The position numbers and the translations under genes are program-made. This document shows positions 19,300 to 32,380 of a stretch of 64,000 nucleotides of DNA, one piece after another. The notes below the pieces were generated by a model. That model saw nothing but the letters and a program-made list of their open reading frames with translations. It was not told the origin of the DNA and ran no database searches. Within the stretch, counting starts at the first letter, position 1. Each line of letters starts with the position of its first letter. Source of the stretch: Rhodococcus rhodnii (GTDB lineage: Bacteria > Actinomycetota > Actinomycetes > Mycobacteriales > Pseudonocardiaceae); contig JOAA01000015.1 in NCBI GenBank assembly GCA_000720375.1, forward strand, positions 1 through 64,000, given 5' to 3'.

Positions 19300-20405
19300 C
19301 ACCAGCTGTATTGGTGCTTGAGGACGGCCGGGTCTTCCGGGGTGAGGCGTTCGGCGCGGTCGGGTCGACCCTCGGCGAGGTCGTCTTCTGCACCGCGATG
19401 ACCGGATACCAGGAGACCCTGACCGACCCGTCGTACCACGGCCAGATCGTGGTCGCGACTGCCCCGCAGATCGGCAACACCGGGTGGAACGACGAGGACG
19501 ACGAGTCCAAGAAGATCCACGTCGCCGGTTACGTGGTGCGTGACCCCGCGCGAATCCCGTCCAACTGGCGGTCGCGCCGTTCGCTGAACGACGAGCTGGT
19601 CAACCAAGGCGTCGTGGGTATCGCCGGGATCGACACGCGAACGGTCACCCGGCACATCCGCGAACAGGGCGCCATGCGCGCCGGCATCTTCGCGGGCGAC
19701 GCGGTGACCGATGTGGACACCATGGTCCAGGCCGTACAGGACAGCCCGAAGATGAAGGGCGCGGACCTTTCTGGCGCGGTCAGCACGAAGGAGACCTACG
19801 TCGTGCCGGCCGACGGCGAGACCCGGTTCAAGGTCGCCGCACTGGATCTGGGCATCAAGTTCAACACGCCGCGGATGATGGCCCAGCGCGGGATCGAGAC
19901 GCACGTGATGCCGGTCGGGTCCACTCTGGACGACCTGCTGGCGATCGAGCCTCACGGCGTCTTCCTGGCCAACGGCCCCGGCGACCCGGAGACCCAGGCG
20001 CACGCGATCGCGCTGACCCAGCAGGTGCTGGAACGCCGGATCCCGCTGTTCGGCATCTGCTTCGGTAACCAGATTCTCGGCCGCGCGCTGGGCATGGGCA
20101 CGTACAAGATGACCTACGGCCATCGGGGCATCAACGTGCCGGTGATCGAGGCCGCCACCGGGCGGGTCGCGATCACCGCGCAGAACCACGGGTTCGCGTT
20201 GGAAGGCGAGGTCGGTCAAAAACTGGACACGCCGTTCGGCGCGGCCGAGGTGAGCCACTACTGCCCGAACGACGGCACCGTCGAAGGCCTGCGCTGTGTG
20301 GACGTGCCCGCGTTCAGCGTCCAGTACCACCCCGAGGCCGCCGCGGGCCCGCACGACGCGGCGCCGCTGTTCGACCAGTTCGTGACGTTGATGGATGAGG
20401 CCTGA
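19296..20405 (+). CDS. carA: Carbamoyl-phosphate synthase, small (glutaminase) chain
   Basis: CarA releases ammonia from glutamine for CarB. The N-terminal CPSase domain starts PAVLVLEDGRVFRGEAFGA and has FCTAMTGYQETLTDPSY. The class I amidotransferase domain has the nucleophile Cys in PLFGICFGNQILGRALG, with catalytic His and Glu in VQYHPEAAAGPHD. The length (369) is standard. GTG 19296 overlaps the membrane gene by 4 bp, and carB starts 3 bases after its stop. Confidence 0.96.
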   Translation: MTPAVLVLEDGRVFRGEAFGAVGSTLGEVVFCTAMTGYQETLTDPSYHGQIVVATAPQIGNTGWNDEDDESKKIHVAGYVVRDPARIPSNWRSRRSLNDELVNQGVVGIAGIDTRTVTRHIREQGAMRAGIFAGDAVTDVDTMVQAVQDSPKMKGADLSGAVSTKETYVVPADGETRFKVAALDLGIKFNTPRMMAQRGIETHVMPVGSTLDDLLAIEPHGVFLANGPGDPETQAHAIALTQQVLERRIPLFGICFGNQILGRALGMGTYKMTYGHRGINVPVIEAATGRVAITAQNHGFALEGEVGQKLDTPFGAAEVSHYCPNDGTVEGLRCVDVPAFSVQYHPEAAAGPHDAAPLFDQFVTLMDEA

Positions 20406-20408
20406 CAG

Positions 20409-23731
<3,323 letters not shown>

Positions 23732-23735
<4 letters not shown>

Positions 23736-24580
23736 CGCAATCGGATCGCGCCTCGTTCGGCGCGCGGCTGACTGACACCGTCGCTGAACGAGGCCCGCTC
23801 TGCGTGGGCATCGATCCGCACCCCGGCCTGCTGGCGCAGTGGGGACTGCCGGACGACGCGAACGGACTCGAACGGTTCGCGATGACCTGTGTGGACGCTT
23901 TGGGCGGCGAGATCGCCGTCCTCAAACCACAGTCGGCGTTCTTCGAGCGCTACGGCTCCAAGGGCATCGCTGTGCTCGAGCGGGTCATCGCGGAGTCCCA
24001 ACAGGCCGGCGCGCTCGTGCTGCTGGACGTCAAACGCGGCGACATCGGATCCACAATGGCGGCCTACGCGGCGGCGTACCTGACCGACGGTTCGCCGCTC
24101 GCCGCCGACGCCATAACACTGTCACCCTTCCTCGGATTCGGCTCACTCGAACCGGCGTTCCAAGCGGCGGAGAACTCCGGGCGGGGCGTTTTTGTCCTTG
24201 CTCTGACCTCGAACCCTGAGGCGCCGGAGGTTCAGCGTGCGCTGAACGGCGGGCGGAGCATCGCGCAAACGGTCGTGGACAGTGCGGCCGAACGCAACGC
24301 CGGAATGACTCCGATCGGGGGAATCGGTCTTGTCATCGGGGCCACCATCGGGGCTCTTCGCGTGGACCTCGCGGCACTCAACGGGCCCGTGCTGGTGCCC
24401 GGTTTCGGGGCACAAGGGGGCACGCTGTCCGATATCCGGACACTCTTCGGAAAGTCCCTGCGTAGCGTGCTTCCGACCTCGTCACGGGACGTCCTGAAGG
24501 CGGGTCCGGACGTGTTCGCGCTGCGTAGTGAGGCTCTGCGGACTCGTGACGCGATCGTGTCGGCCGCGGGTCACCATTGA
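23732..24580 (+). CDS. pyrF: Orotidine 5'-phosphate decarboxylase
   Basis: PyrF makes UMP from OMP. The catalytic Asp-Lys-Asp cluster is in [33 protein letters not shown] and [12 protein letters not shown] form the phosphate-binding end of the barrel. At 282 residues it belongs to the longer type 2 group seen in actinobacteria. The real start is ATG 23732 ([12 protein letters not shown]), overlapping the carB stop by 4 bp; earlier in-frame starts run through carB. It closes the pyr operon. Confidence 0.95.
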
Positions 24581-24691
24581 TGTACCACGCGTGATCTGCG
24601 CAGGATCGGCGACCCACGTTGTCCTTGACCCGGGCGTGTCGGTACGGTCGCCAGCACCCGATCCGGAAACACCCACCCCACGGAGGAAATC

Positions 24692-25009
24692 GTGGCCCTT
24701 CCCCAGCTGACCGAGGAGCAGCGGGCCGCAGCGCTGGAGAAGGCGGCTGCCGCTCGTCGGGCCCGGGCTGAGCTCAAAGAGCGCCTGAAGCGAGGCGGCA
24801 CGACCCTCAAGGACGTGCTCGCCCAGTCCGACAGCGACGAGGTCTTGGGCAAGATGAAGGTGACCGCACTGCTGGAGGCCCTCCCCGGCGTCGGCAAGGT
24901 GCGTGCCACTCAGATCATTGAGCGGTTGCAGATCGCCCCAAGCCGCCGTCTCAGGGGTCTCGGCGACCGGCAGCGCAAGGCGCTGCTCGCTGAGTTCAGC
25001 GGCGAGTGA
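24692..25009 (+). CDS. mihF: Actinobacterial integration host factor
   Basis: This 105-residue nucleoid-associated protein has a Lys/Arg-rich N-terminal helix (residues 8-35) and the C-terminal helix-two-turn-helix domain [32 protein letters not shown], which binds DNA without sequence specificity. It is unrelated to E. coli IHF. Its position before gmk is conserved in actinobacteria. The GTG start follows the purine-rich CACGGAGGAAAT. It could bridge or bend AT-rich sites such as the repeats seen in this window, but that is only a suggestion. Confidence 0.95.
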   Translation: MALPQLTEEQRAAALEKAAAARRARAELKERLKRGGTTLKDVLAQSDSDEVLGKMKVTALLEALPGVGKVRATQIIERLQIAPSRRLRGLGDRQRKALLAEFSGE

Positions 25010-25021
25010 CTGGTAGTCACT
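25005..25021. promoter_or_regulatory. 17-bp palindrome at the mihF-gmk junction
   Basis: AGTGACT and AGTCACT (7-bp perfect arms) flank GGT. The half-sites AGTGA/TCACT resemble BldD half-sites. It spans the mihF stop and the first codons of the gmk reading frame, so it could act on gmk transcription, or the true gmk start may be TTG 25021. Confidence 0.4.
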
Positions 25022-25611
25022 TGAGTGCCACTGAGCCGGGGACGGGTGTGCGCGCCCGGCCCCGGCTCACTGTTGTGTCGGGTCCGTCCGGCGTCGGCAA
25101 GTCCACTGTGGTGGGCGAGCTGCGCAGGATGGACCCGAGCATTTTCTTCAGCGTCTCGATGACCACCCGCAACCAGCGGCCCGGTGAGATCGACGGCGCC
25201 CACTACCACTTCATCGACCGTCCGCGGTTCGACGAGATGGTGGCGCGCGGCGAGTTCCTGGAATGGGCCGAGTACGCGGGCAACTGCTACGGCACGCCCC
25301 GCCAGCCCGTTCTCGACGCGCTGGACGCGGGACGACCCGCCATCCTGGAGATCGAACTGCAAGGCGCGCGGCAGGTTCGCGCCGCGATGCCCGACGCGCA
25401 GCTGGTGATGCTCGTACCGCCGTCATGGGAGACCTTGGTCGGCCGGTTGACCGGTCGCGGCACCGAGGATCCCGAGGTCGTCAAGCACCGCCTGGCCGTC
25501 GCGGAGAAGGAACTGGACGCGCAGGGCGAGTTCGACGCGCTGGTGGTGAACACCGACGTGAAGCAGGCCGCGGCCGAGTTGCTAACCTTGATAACCGGTA
25601 CAGCTGTCTGA
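25006..25611 (+). CDS. gmk: Guanylate kinase
   Basis: Gmk converts GMP to GDP. The P-loop is [12 protein letters not shown] (about 23-34); the GMP site includes [21 protein letters not shown] and the strand [15 protein letters not shown]-terminal [20 protein letters not shown] is the lid region. The length of 201 residues is normal. The start is either GTG 25006, overlapping mihF by 4 bp, or TTG 25021. Neighbours rpoZ and coaBC follow as in other actinobacteria. Confidence 0.95.
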   Translation: MTGSHLSATEPGTGVRARPRLTVVSGPSGVGKSTVVGELRRMDPSIFFSVSMTTRNQRPGEIDGAHYHFIDRPRFDEMVARGEFLEWAEYAGNCYGTPRQPVLDALDAGRPAILEIELQGARQVRAAMPDAQLVMLVPPSWETLVGRLTGRGTEDPEVVKHRLAVAEKELDAQGEFDALVVNTDVKQAAAELLTLITGTAV

Positions 25612-25627
25612 ATCCCTGGAGTTCCTC

Positions 25628-25909
25628 TTGACCACCGAGCTGGGCGCACTGGGCGAGCCGACCACCAACCTGGAAGGCATCACCAACCCTCCGATCGACG
25701 ACCTGCTTGACAAGGTCAGCTCGAAGTACGCGCTGGTGATCTACGCCGCCAAGCGCGCCCGCCAGATCAACGACTACTACGCGCAGCTCGGTGAGGGCCT
25801 GCTGGAGTACGTCGGCCCGCTCGTCGAGCCGGGTCCTCGCGAGAAGCCGCTGTCCATCGCGCTTCGCGAGATCCACTCCGGCCTGCTTGAGCACACCGAA
25901 GGCGAGTGA
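25628..25909 (+). CDS. rpoZ: RNA polymerase omega subunit
   Basis: The 93-residue omega subunit helps fold and hold the beta' subunit. [31 protein letters not shown] contains the conserved [25 protein letters not shown] signature, which contacts beta'. The C-terminal [12 protein letters not shown] is also typical. It starts at TTG 25628; no better start is in frame. The stop overlaps coaBC by 4 bp. Confidence 0.95.
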   Translation: MTTELGALGEPTTNLEGITNPPIDDLLDKVSSKYALVIYAAKRARQINDYYAQLGEGLLEYVGPLVEPGPREKPLSIALREIHSGLLEHTEGE

Positions 25910-27159
25910 CCACCCCGGCTTCTGGCCGGCCCCGGGTGGTGCTCGGGGTCGGCGGGGGCATCGCCGCCTACAAGGCCTGTGAGGTACTGCGCCGGCTAAC
26001 CGAATCCGGCCACGACGTGCAGGTCCTGCCCACCGAGTCGGCGCTGAACTTCGTCGGCAAGGCGACTTTCGAGGCGTTGTCCCACCAGCCCGTCTACACG
26101 GGCGTCTTCGAGGACGTGCCCGAGGTGGCGCACGTCCGTATCGGCAAACAAGCCGATCTTGTCGTGGTCGTCCCGGCAACGGCGGACCTGCTGGCCAAGG
26201 CCGCGCACGGGAATGCCAACGACATGCTCACCGGCACGCTGCTGACCGCGCGGTGCCCGGTGCTGATGGTCCCGGCGATGCACACCGAGATGTGGGAGCA
26301 CCCGGCCACCCAGGACAACGTCACGCTGCTGCGTTCGCGTGGCGTCATCGTGACCGAGCCCGCCAGTGGACGGCTGACCGGCACGGACACCGGCAAGGGG
26401 CGTCTGGCCGACCCCGCCGAGATCGTCGATCTGGCCAGGTTGCTGCTCGCCCGCGCCGACGCGCTGCCCCGTGACATGGCCGGCAAGCGGGTCGTGGTGT
26501 CCGCGGGCGGCACGCGTGAGCCGCTGGATCCCGTCCGCTACCTGGGCAACCGCTCGTCCGGCAAACAGGGCTACGCGCTCGCGCGGGTGGCTGCGCAGCG
26601 CGGCGCGCAGGTCACGCTGGTCTCAGCGCACACCGTCGCGTTGCCGGAACCTGCGGGCGTGGACATCGTCAACGTCGGAACCGCGCTGGAGCTGCGGGAC
26701 GCGATGCACAAGGCCGCGGCCGAGGCGGACATCGTGGTCATGGCGGCGGCCGTGGCGGACTTTCGCCCGATCAGCAAGGCCGACCACAAGATCAAGAAAA
26801 CCGACAAGGACCCGGATCCGGTCGCGCTGACCCGTAACCCGGATGTGCTCGCTGAGCTGGTCGTGGCCCGGTCGGAGGGCAAGTTCGACGCCTACATCGT
26901 CGGTTTCGCCGCCGAGACCGGTGACGAGCACGGCGACGTGCTCACGCACGCGCGTGCGAAGCTGGCCAGGAAGGGCTGTGACCTGCTCGTTGTCAACGCC
27001 GTGGGCGAGGGACAGGCGTTCGAGGTCGAGGACAACGCCGGGTGGTTGCTGGCCGCCGACGGGTCTGAACGGCCTATCGCACTGGGCTCGAAAGCGCAAA
27101 TGGCGGCCGGAATATGGGACTTCGTCATGAACTCCAGCACTTCTCGAACGGCGGGCTAG
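25906..27159 (+). CDS. coaBC: Bifunctional phosphopantothenoylcysteine decarboxylase/synthetase
   Basis: This two-domain enzyme makes 4'-phosphopantetheine for coenzyme A. The N-terminal CoaC flavoprotein half (about 1-185) has [18 protein letters not shown], the active-site region [17 protein letters not shown] and [16 protein letters not shown]. The CoaB half starts near [20 protein letters not shown] and has [21 protein letters not shown] and the KIKK loop. Length 417 is typical. It overlaps rpoZ by 4 bp. Confidence 0.95.
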   Translation: MTTPASGRPRVVLGVGGGIAAYKACEVLRRLTESGHDVQVLPTESALNFVGKATFEALSHQPVYTGVFEDVPEVAHVRIGKQADLVVVVPATADLLAKAAHGNANDMLTGTLLTARCPVLMVPAMHTEMWEHPATQDNVTLLRSRGVIVTEPASGRLTGTDTGKGRLADPAEIVDLARLLLARADALPRDMAGKRVVVSAGGTREPLDPVRYLGNRSSGKQGYALARVAAQRGAQVTLVSAHTVALPEPAGVDIVNVGTALELRDAMHKAAAEADIVVMAAAVADFRPISKADHKIKKTDKDPDPVALTRNPDVLAELVVARSEGKFDAYIVGFAAETGDEHGDVLTHARAKLARKGCDLLVVNAVGEGQAFEVEDNAGWLLAADGSERPIALGSKAQMAAGIWDFVMNSSTSRTAG

Positions 27160-27210
27160 ATCCTTCAGTAGGCTGATCCATGCAGCTCATCCGTGATGAA
27201 GTGAGGGGTA

Positions 27211-28416
<1,206 letters not shown>

Positions 28417-28432
28417 CGGTCCATCGTCGCTG

Positions 28433-28464
28433 AACGGCGCGGGCGTCATCGCCCGCGCCGTTTT
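28433..28464 (+). terminator. metK terminator
   Basis: Perfect 13-bp arms AACGGCGCGGGCG (28433-28445) and its complement (28450-28462) enclose TCAT, followed by a short T-run. The last bases of the terminator are also the first bases of the tandem array. Confidence 0.8.
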
Positions 28465-28610
28465 CATATCCGATTCCGGTCAGGTCGATCGGGTTTCATA
28501 TCCGATTCCGGTCAGGTCGATCGGGTTTCATATCCGATTCGGGATGAGGACTGATCGGGTTTCGTATCCGATTCCTGTGGCGACTGGGTTCATATCCGGT
28601 CGCGTGTCAG
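28462..28610. repeat. Tandem array of about five AT-rich-cored units
   Basis: Units begin at 28462, 28494, 28526, 28560 and 28589. The first two are identical 32-mers; the third is 34 bp; the fourth and fifth decay. Each starts TTTC(A/G)TATCCGATT (the fifth TTCATATCCGGT), followed by a GC-rich half ending GATCGGG or similar. Unlike CRISPR, units abut and there are no unique spacers. The core TATCCGAT recurs elsewhere in the window. Confidence 0.9.
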
Positions 28611-28924
28611 GACGCGACGTCGGCTGGCAAACGACGGGCCATGTCGACGAACACACCGCGGTCTCGTTAATGGCGCGCTGTGCGTCGCGGCAACTTTCGT
28701 CCATGTATTCGGCGTTCGCGCGGTGCCCGTTGGCGAGGATTCCCGTCACTCGTTCGAGCGCATCGGTCGCCGGCGACGTACCGACTGGCGACTTTGCGCA
28801 CCATCGGCCGGCCGTCGGATCGGCGGGGATTCGCCACTTCAGGTCTTCGTGGAGGGCAAGGTGCGTAGGACCTGGCTGCCTGGGCGGGGATGATCATGAT
28901 CCGGGCCTCTGGTAAACCTCAGGC
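28611..28924. other. Gene-poor stretch between the array and priA
   Basis: No convincing gene is seen. On the minus strand a short frame (start GTG 28749) reads ILANGHRANAEYMDESCRDA and then runs into the repeat array, ending at 28528. It looks protein-like and could be a small gene whose 3' part is repeat-derived, or a remnant. The last 60 bases presumably hold the priA promoter. Confidence 0.35.
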
Positions 28925-30922
28925 GTGGTCAACGCAGGTAATCGAAACAAGGGCGAACGGCACCCGGCGGCCGCCCTTCCGATTGCCCGCGTCTACGTAG
29001 ACGTGCCGTTGGCGCACCTGGACAAGACATTCGACTACTTGATCCCCGCGCAACTGGACGAACAAGTGGCTCCTGGCTGCCGGGTGCGGGTGCGGTTCTC
29101 CGGCAGGCTCGTGGACGCCTACGTCATCGAACGAGCGGCGGAGTCCGAGCACCCCAAGCCGATGTTCCTCGAGAAGGTCGTGTCGTCTGAGCCCGTGCTG
29201 GCGCCGGAGATCGCGCAACTGGCCAGAACGGTCGCGGACCGCTACGCGGGCACGATGATGGACGTGCTGCGGCTGGCGATCCCGCCCCGCCACGCCCGAG
29301 CCGAAGCGGCACCGTCGCCGGAACCGATCGACGTCAACCCGCCTGAGGAGACCGGCTGGGGCCGATATCCGCGTGGGCCGGCGTTCCTTGACGCTCTGAA
29401 AGCCGGTCGCAACGCGCACGCCGTATGGCAGGCGCTGCCGAACGACGACTGGCCGCGGCGGCTCGCTGAACTGGCGGTCACGGTCGCGGCGACGGGCCGC
29501 GGTGTGGTCATGGTCGTTCCGGACTATCGCGATGTGGCCCGTCTGCACGCCGCATGCCTTGACCTGGTCGGGAAGGCACAGGAGTCGGCCGTTGTGGCGC
29601 TGTCGGCCGATCTGGGCCCGTCTACGCGGTACAAACGATGGCTTGCCGTGCGGCGGGGATCGGCCAGGATCGTTCTCGGCACGCGGGCCACGGCGTTCGC
29701 GCCGGTCAAGGACCCTGGACTGGTCGTCATCTGGGACGACGGCGACGACTTGCACGCGGATCAACGCTCGCCGTACGCTCATGTGCGTGACGTCCTGACG
29801 CTCCGCGCGCATCAAACCGGGGCCGCCATGGTCATCGGCGGGTTCGCCAGGACGGCAGAGGCCCAATTACTCCTGGACACCGGCTGGGCGCACGAGGTCA
29901 TCGCGACGCGAGACGAAGTCAGAAAGTCAGCGCCACGGGTGACCGCGATCGGCGAGACCGACGTCCAGCTCGCCCGCGATCCGGCCGCCCGCGCGGCCAG
30001 GCTGCCGTCGGTGAGCTTCGAGGCGGCGCGACACGCCCTCGCAGCAGGCGCGCCGGTGCTGGTGCAGGTACCGCGACGCGGTTACGTGCCCGCGTTGGCG
30101 TGCGCGCAGTGCCGTGCACCAGCGCGATGCCGGAGATGCGCGGGTCCGCTCGCGTTGCCTGGCGGTTTTGACGACGGTATGGCGCGTCCGGCGGCGTGCC
30201 GGTGGTGCGGCGCTGCAGAGGCGGCTTTCCGTTGCGGGAACTGTGGATCACGACGACTGAGGGCGGTTGTGGTCGGTTCCAAACGGACCGCGGAGGAGTT
30301 GGGCCGTGCGTTCCCGGGCGTGCCTGTCCGGACATCGGGCGCCGACGAAGTGCTTGCGACGGTCTCCAGTGCGCCCGCACTCGTGGTGTCGACGCCAGGC
30401 GCGGAGCCAGTCGCCGAGGGCGGTTACGGCGCGGCGCTTTTGTTGGACAGCTGGGCTTTGCTCGGCCGCGCGGATCTGCGTGCGACCGAAGAAACGCTGC
30501 GGCGCTGGATGGGCGCGGCCGCGCTTGTCCGTCCCGGTGTGGACGGTGGGCGAGTGGTTGTCGTGGCGGAGTCCGGGTTCGCTCCCGTGCAAGCGTTGGT
30601 GCGCTGGGATCCGGCTTGGCACGCCGCGCAGGAACTCGAGGCGCGGACCGAACTGGGCTTCCCGCCCGCGGTCCGGATGGCGTCGGTGGACGGATCACCG
30701 GACGCGTTGGCTGACTTCCTGGACAACATCGTGCTGCCGGAGTCGGCCGAAGTGCTCGGTCCGGTGCCGATCAGCGAAACCAGCGAACGCGCGCTGATCC
30801 GGACACCTCGGGCCGACGGGCGTGCACTCGCCGCCGCGCTCGCCGTGGCACAAAAGGAACGGACGGCACGGAAAGAGCCGGAGTCCATCAGAGCCCGGCT
30901 CGATCCGTTGGAACTCGTCTAG
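28925..30922 (+). CDS. priA: Primosomal protein N' (PriA), helicase-motif-deficient
   Basis: The 665-residue protein has the 3'-DNA-binding domain at the N-terminus (ARVYVDVPLAHLDKTFDYLIP, then GCRVRVRFSGRLVDAYV) and the zinc-binding insertion CAQCRAPARCRRC ... CRWCGAAEAAFRCGNCG (about 395-440). The helicase core is degraded: no Walker A GSGKT is found near residue 175, and the Walker B region reads LVVIWDDGDDLH. PriA without ATPase motifs is known in actinobacteria and probably keeps only the structural role in restart. GTG 28925. It converges on the next gene with a 4-bp overlap. Confidence 0.9.
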   Translation: MVNAGNRNKGERHPAAALPIARVYVDVPLAHLDKTFDYLIPAQLDEQVAPGCRVRVRFSGRLVDAYVIERAAESEHPKPMFLEKVVSSEPVLAPEIAQLARTVADRYAGTMMDVLRLAIPPRHARAEAAPSPEPIDVNPPEETGWGRYPRGPAFLDALKAGRNAHAVWQALPNDDWPRRLAELAVTVAATGRGVVMVVPDYRDVARLHAACLDLVGKAQESAVVALSADLGPSTRYKRWLAVRRGSARIVLGTRATAFAPVKDPGLVVIWDDGDDLHADQRSPYAHVRDVLTLRAHQTGAAMVIGGFARTAEAQLLLDTGWAHEVIATRDEVRKSAPRVTAIGETDVQLARDPAARAARLPSVSFEAARHALAAGAPVLVQVPRRGYVPALACAQCRAPARCRRCAGPLALPGGFDDGMARPAACRWCGAAEAAFRCGNCGSRRLRAVVVGSKRTAEELGRAFPGVPVRTSGADEVLATVSSAPALVVSTPGAEPVAEGGYGAALLLDSWALLGRADLRATEETLRRWMGAAALVRPGVDGGRVVVVAESGFAPVQALVRWDPAWHAAQELEARTELGFPPAVRMASVDGSPDALADFLDNIVLPESAEVLGPVPISETSERALIRTPRADGRALAAALAVAQKERTARKEPESIRARLDPLELV

Positions 30923-31659
30923 TTCCTGAGCCCTCCCGCGAACGCGAGCACAGGCGGCACAGGACTGAATTTGTGCTCAGCCCCATCGTGCAAGGCGTAC
31001 AGCTGTACGCCCGGTTTCGGTGGGTCGATGAGTGTTCGCGCGCGGGCAACGAACAGGCCGTCACTCAATCGAGGGGTGACAGTCTCAGTGCGGTTCGGTT
31101 CGGCGGTCACACGCAGTTCGAACTCAGTCCAGCCGGTGTCGACCACACCCGCGACAGTGCCGTTCGAGGTCGCGAACATGGCCGCGGTTTTCGACGAAGC
31201 CGCGTAACCGGGCTCGGCGAACGGATCGGAAACCGTCACTGTGGTCGCTGTGATCTCGCAGAACACCGGTTTGCCCTCGACCCGCGCCGCGGTGACGCTC
31301 ACGCCGTCGGCCTCGAACCTGGTCACGAACGACCACTGTGGACGCGCTAGCAGGTCGCCGGCCGGGGCGGCCGTCGTAGAACAGCGGTCCAGCTCGGCGC
31401 TCATGCCTTGCGAGGCGACATTCGCGGTGCCGAACGCCGCCGCTGCCATGGGATTGCTCGACGAAGACACGTTCTGCGCCAGCACAACCGTGCCGGCGAT
31501 GAGGACGGCGACCGCGCCGACGACAGCGACGATCGGCGCGCGTACCCGGCTGAGCGGCGACCGGGCCGGAACGTCCAATTGGCTCCATAGCCTGCGCCGC
31601 AGCCGATCCCGGACCTCCGGCGGCATCTCGCGGCGAGGCGGCAGGTCGTGGCGGGTCAT
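30919..31659 (-). CDS. Membrane-anchored partner of the adjacent ECF sigma factor
   Basis: The 246-residue protein has a cytoplasmic N-terminus (MTRHDLPPRREMPPEVRDRL), one transmembrane helix (APIVAVVGAVAVLIAGTVVL, about 41-60), and an outer domain of about 185 residues with four Cys-sparse beta-like segments. This layout and its 4-bp overlap with the upstream sigma gene suggest an anti-sigma or sensor protein, but the typical zinc anti-sigma motif HxxxCxxC is absent. Function is inferred from context only. Confidence 0.65.
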   Translation of the reverse strand: MTRHDLPPRREMPPEVRDRLRRRLWSQLDVPARSPLSRVRAPIVAVVGAVAVLIAGTVVLAQNVSSSSNPMAAAAFGTANVASQGMSAELDRCSTTAAPAGDLLARPQWSFVTRFEADGVSVTAARVEGKPVFCEITATTVTVSDPFAEPGYAASSKTAAMFATSNGTVAGVVDTGWTEFELRVTAEPNRTETVTPRLSDGLFVARARTLIDPPKPGVQLYALHDGAEHKFSPVPPVLAFAGGLRN

Positions 31660-32246
31660 CGTGCTCCCTCCAGCAGATCGTCGCCCAACATGCGGCGCAG
31701 GCGGGAACGGGCACGCGACAGCCGTGACCGGATGCTGACCTCCTCAAGGCCGAGCAGTTCAGCCGCTTCAGCGATGGACAACTCGCCGATCAGGCACAAC
31801 TCGACGGCCTGACGCTCGGATTTCGGCAATCGTGCGACTGCTTGGAGCAAAACACGCATCCTGACCTCACCGTCGACCTTGTCCACCACCGAATCCGCGT
31901 GATCCTCGATGGTCTCGACGGTCGGTATCCGGCGTAGCAATCTGGCGAATCGCCCGGAACTGCGGAATTCCGTGCGTGCCAGGTTTCCTGCGACCGCGTA
32001 CAACCAAGGCAAAGCGCTGTCGCGGACCAACGTGACTTCGTGCAGCTTGCGCCATGCGGTCAGAAACGTCATGGATGTGAGGTCTTCGGCCAACGACCAC
32101 GAACCGGTCAACCGATAGGCGTGGTTCCACACGGCTTGCGCGTGCCGCTCGAACAGCTCACCGAACGCGGCTTTGTTGCCTGAAGCGGCCCGGTGCCACA
32201 GCGCCGCGTCGCTGTGCACATCGGCCTGCAAGCTTCTGGTGGTCAC
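31656..32246 (-). CDS. ECF-type RNA polymerase sigma factor
   Basis: The 196-residue protein has sigma region 2 (FGELFERHAQAVWNHAYRLTG through AEDLTSMTFLTAWRKLHEV, about 28-70) and region 4 (LPKSERQAVELCLIGELSIAEAAELLGLEEVSIRSRLSRARSRLRRML, about 138-187), joined by a short linker, with no region 1 or 3. It belongs to the ECF group IV sigmas. The stop overlaps the start of the membrane partner (ATGA). The trigger is unknown. Confidence 0.88.
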   Translation of the reverse strand: MTTRSLQADVHSDAALWHRAASGNKAAFGELFERHAQAVWNHAYRLTGSWSLAEDLTSMTFLTAWRKLHEVTLVRDSALPWLYAVAGNLARTEFRSSGRFARLLRRIPTVETIEDHADSVVDKVDGEVRMRVLLQAVARLPKSERQAVELCLIGELSIAEAAELLGLEEVSIRSRLSRARSRLRRMLGDDLLEGAR

Positions 32247-32380
32247 ATCTATTAGATGGCCACACCCGGTAACAACGTTGCATCCCCCAAACTCACAGTT
32301 GGTTCAGCCCAACGCCGCATGCGCGGTGGCGGTGCCTGCTCCTACTGTCGAAGGCAGGACGGCCGTCACTGGAGGCAGGC

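Noticed and set aside
28462..28610. Tandem repeats as a CRISPR array
   Set aside because: Units abut without unique spacers, differ in length and decay, and there are no cas genes.
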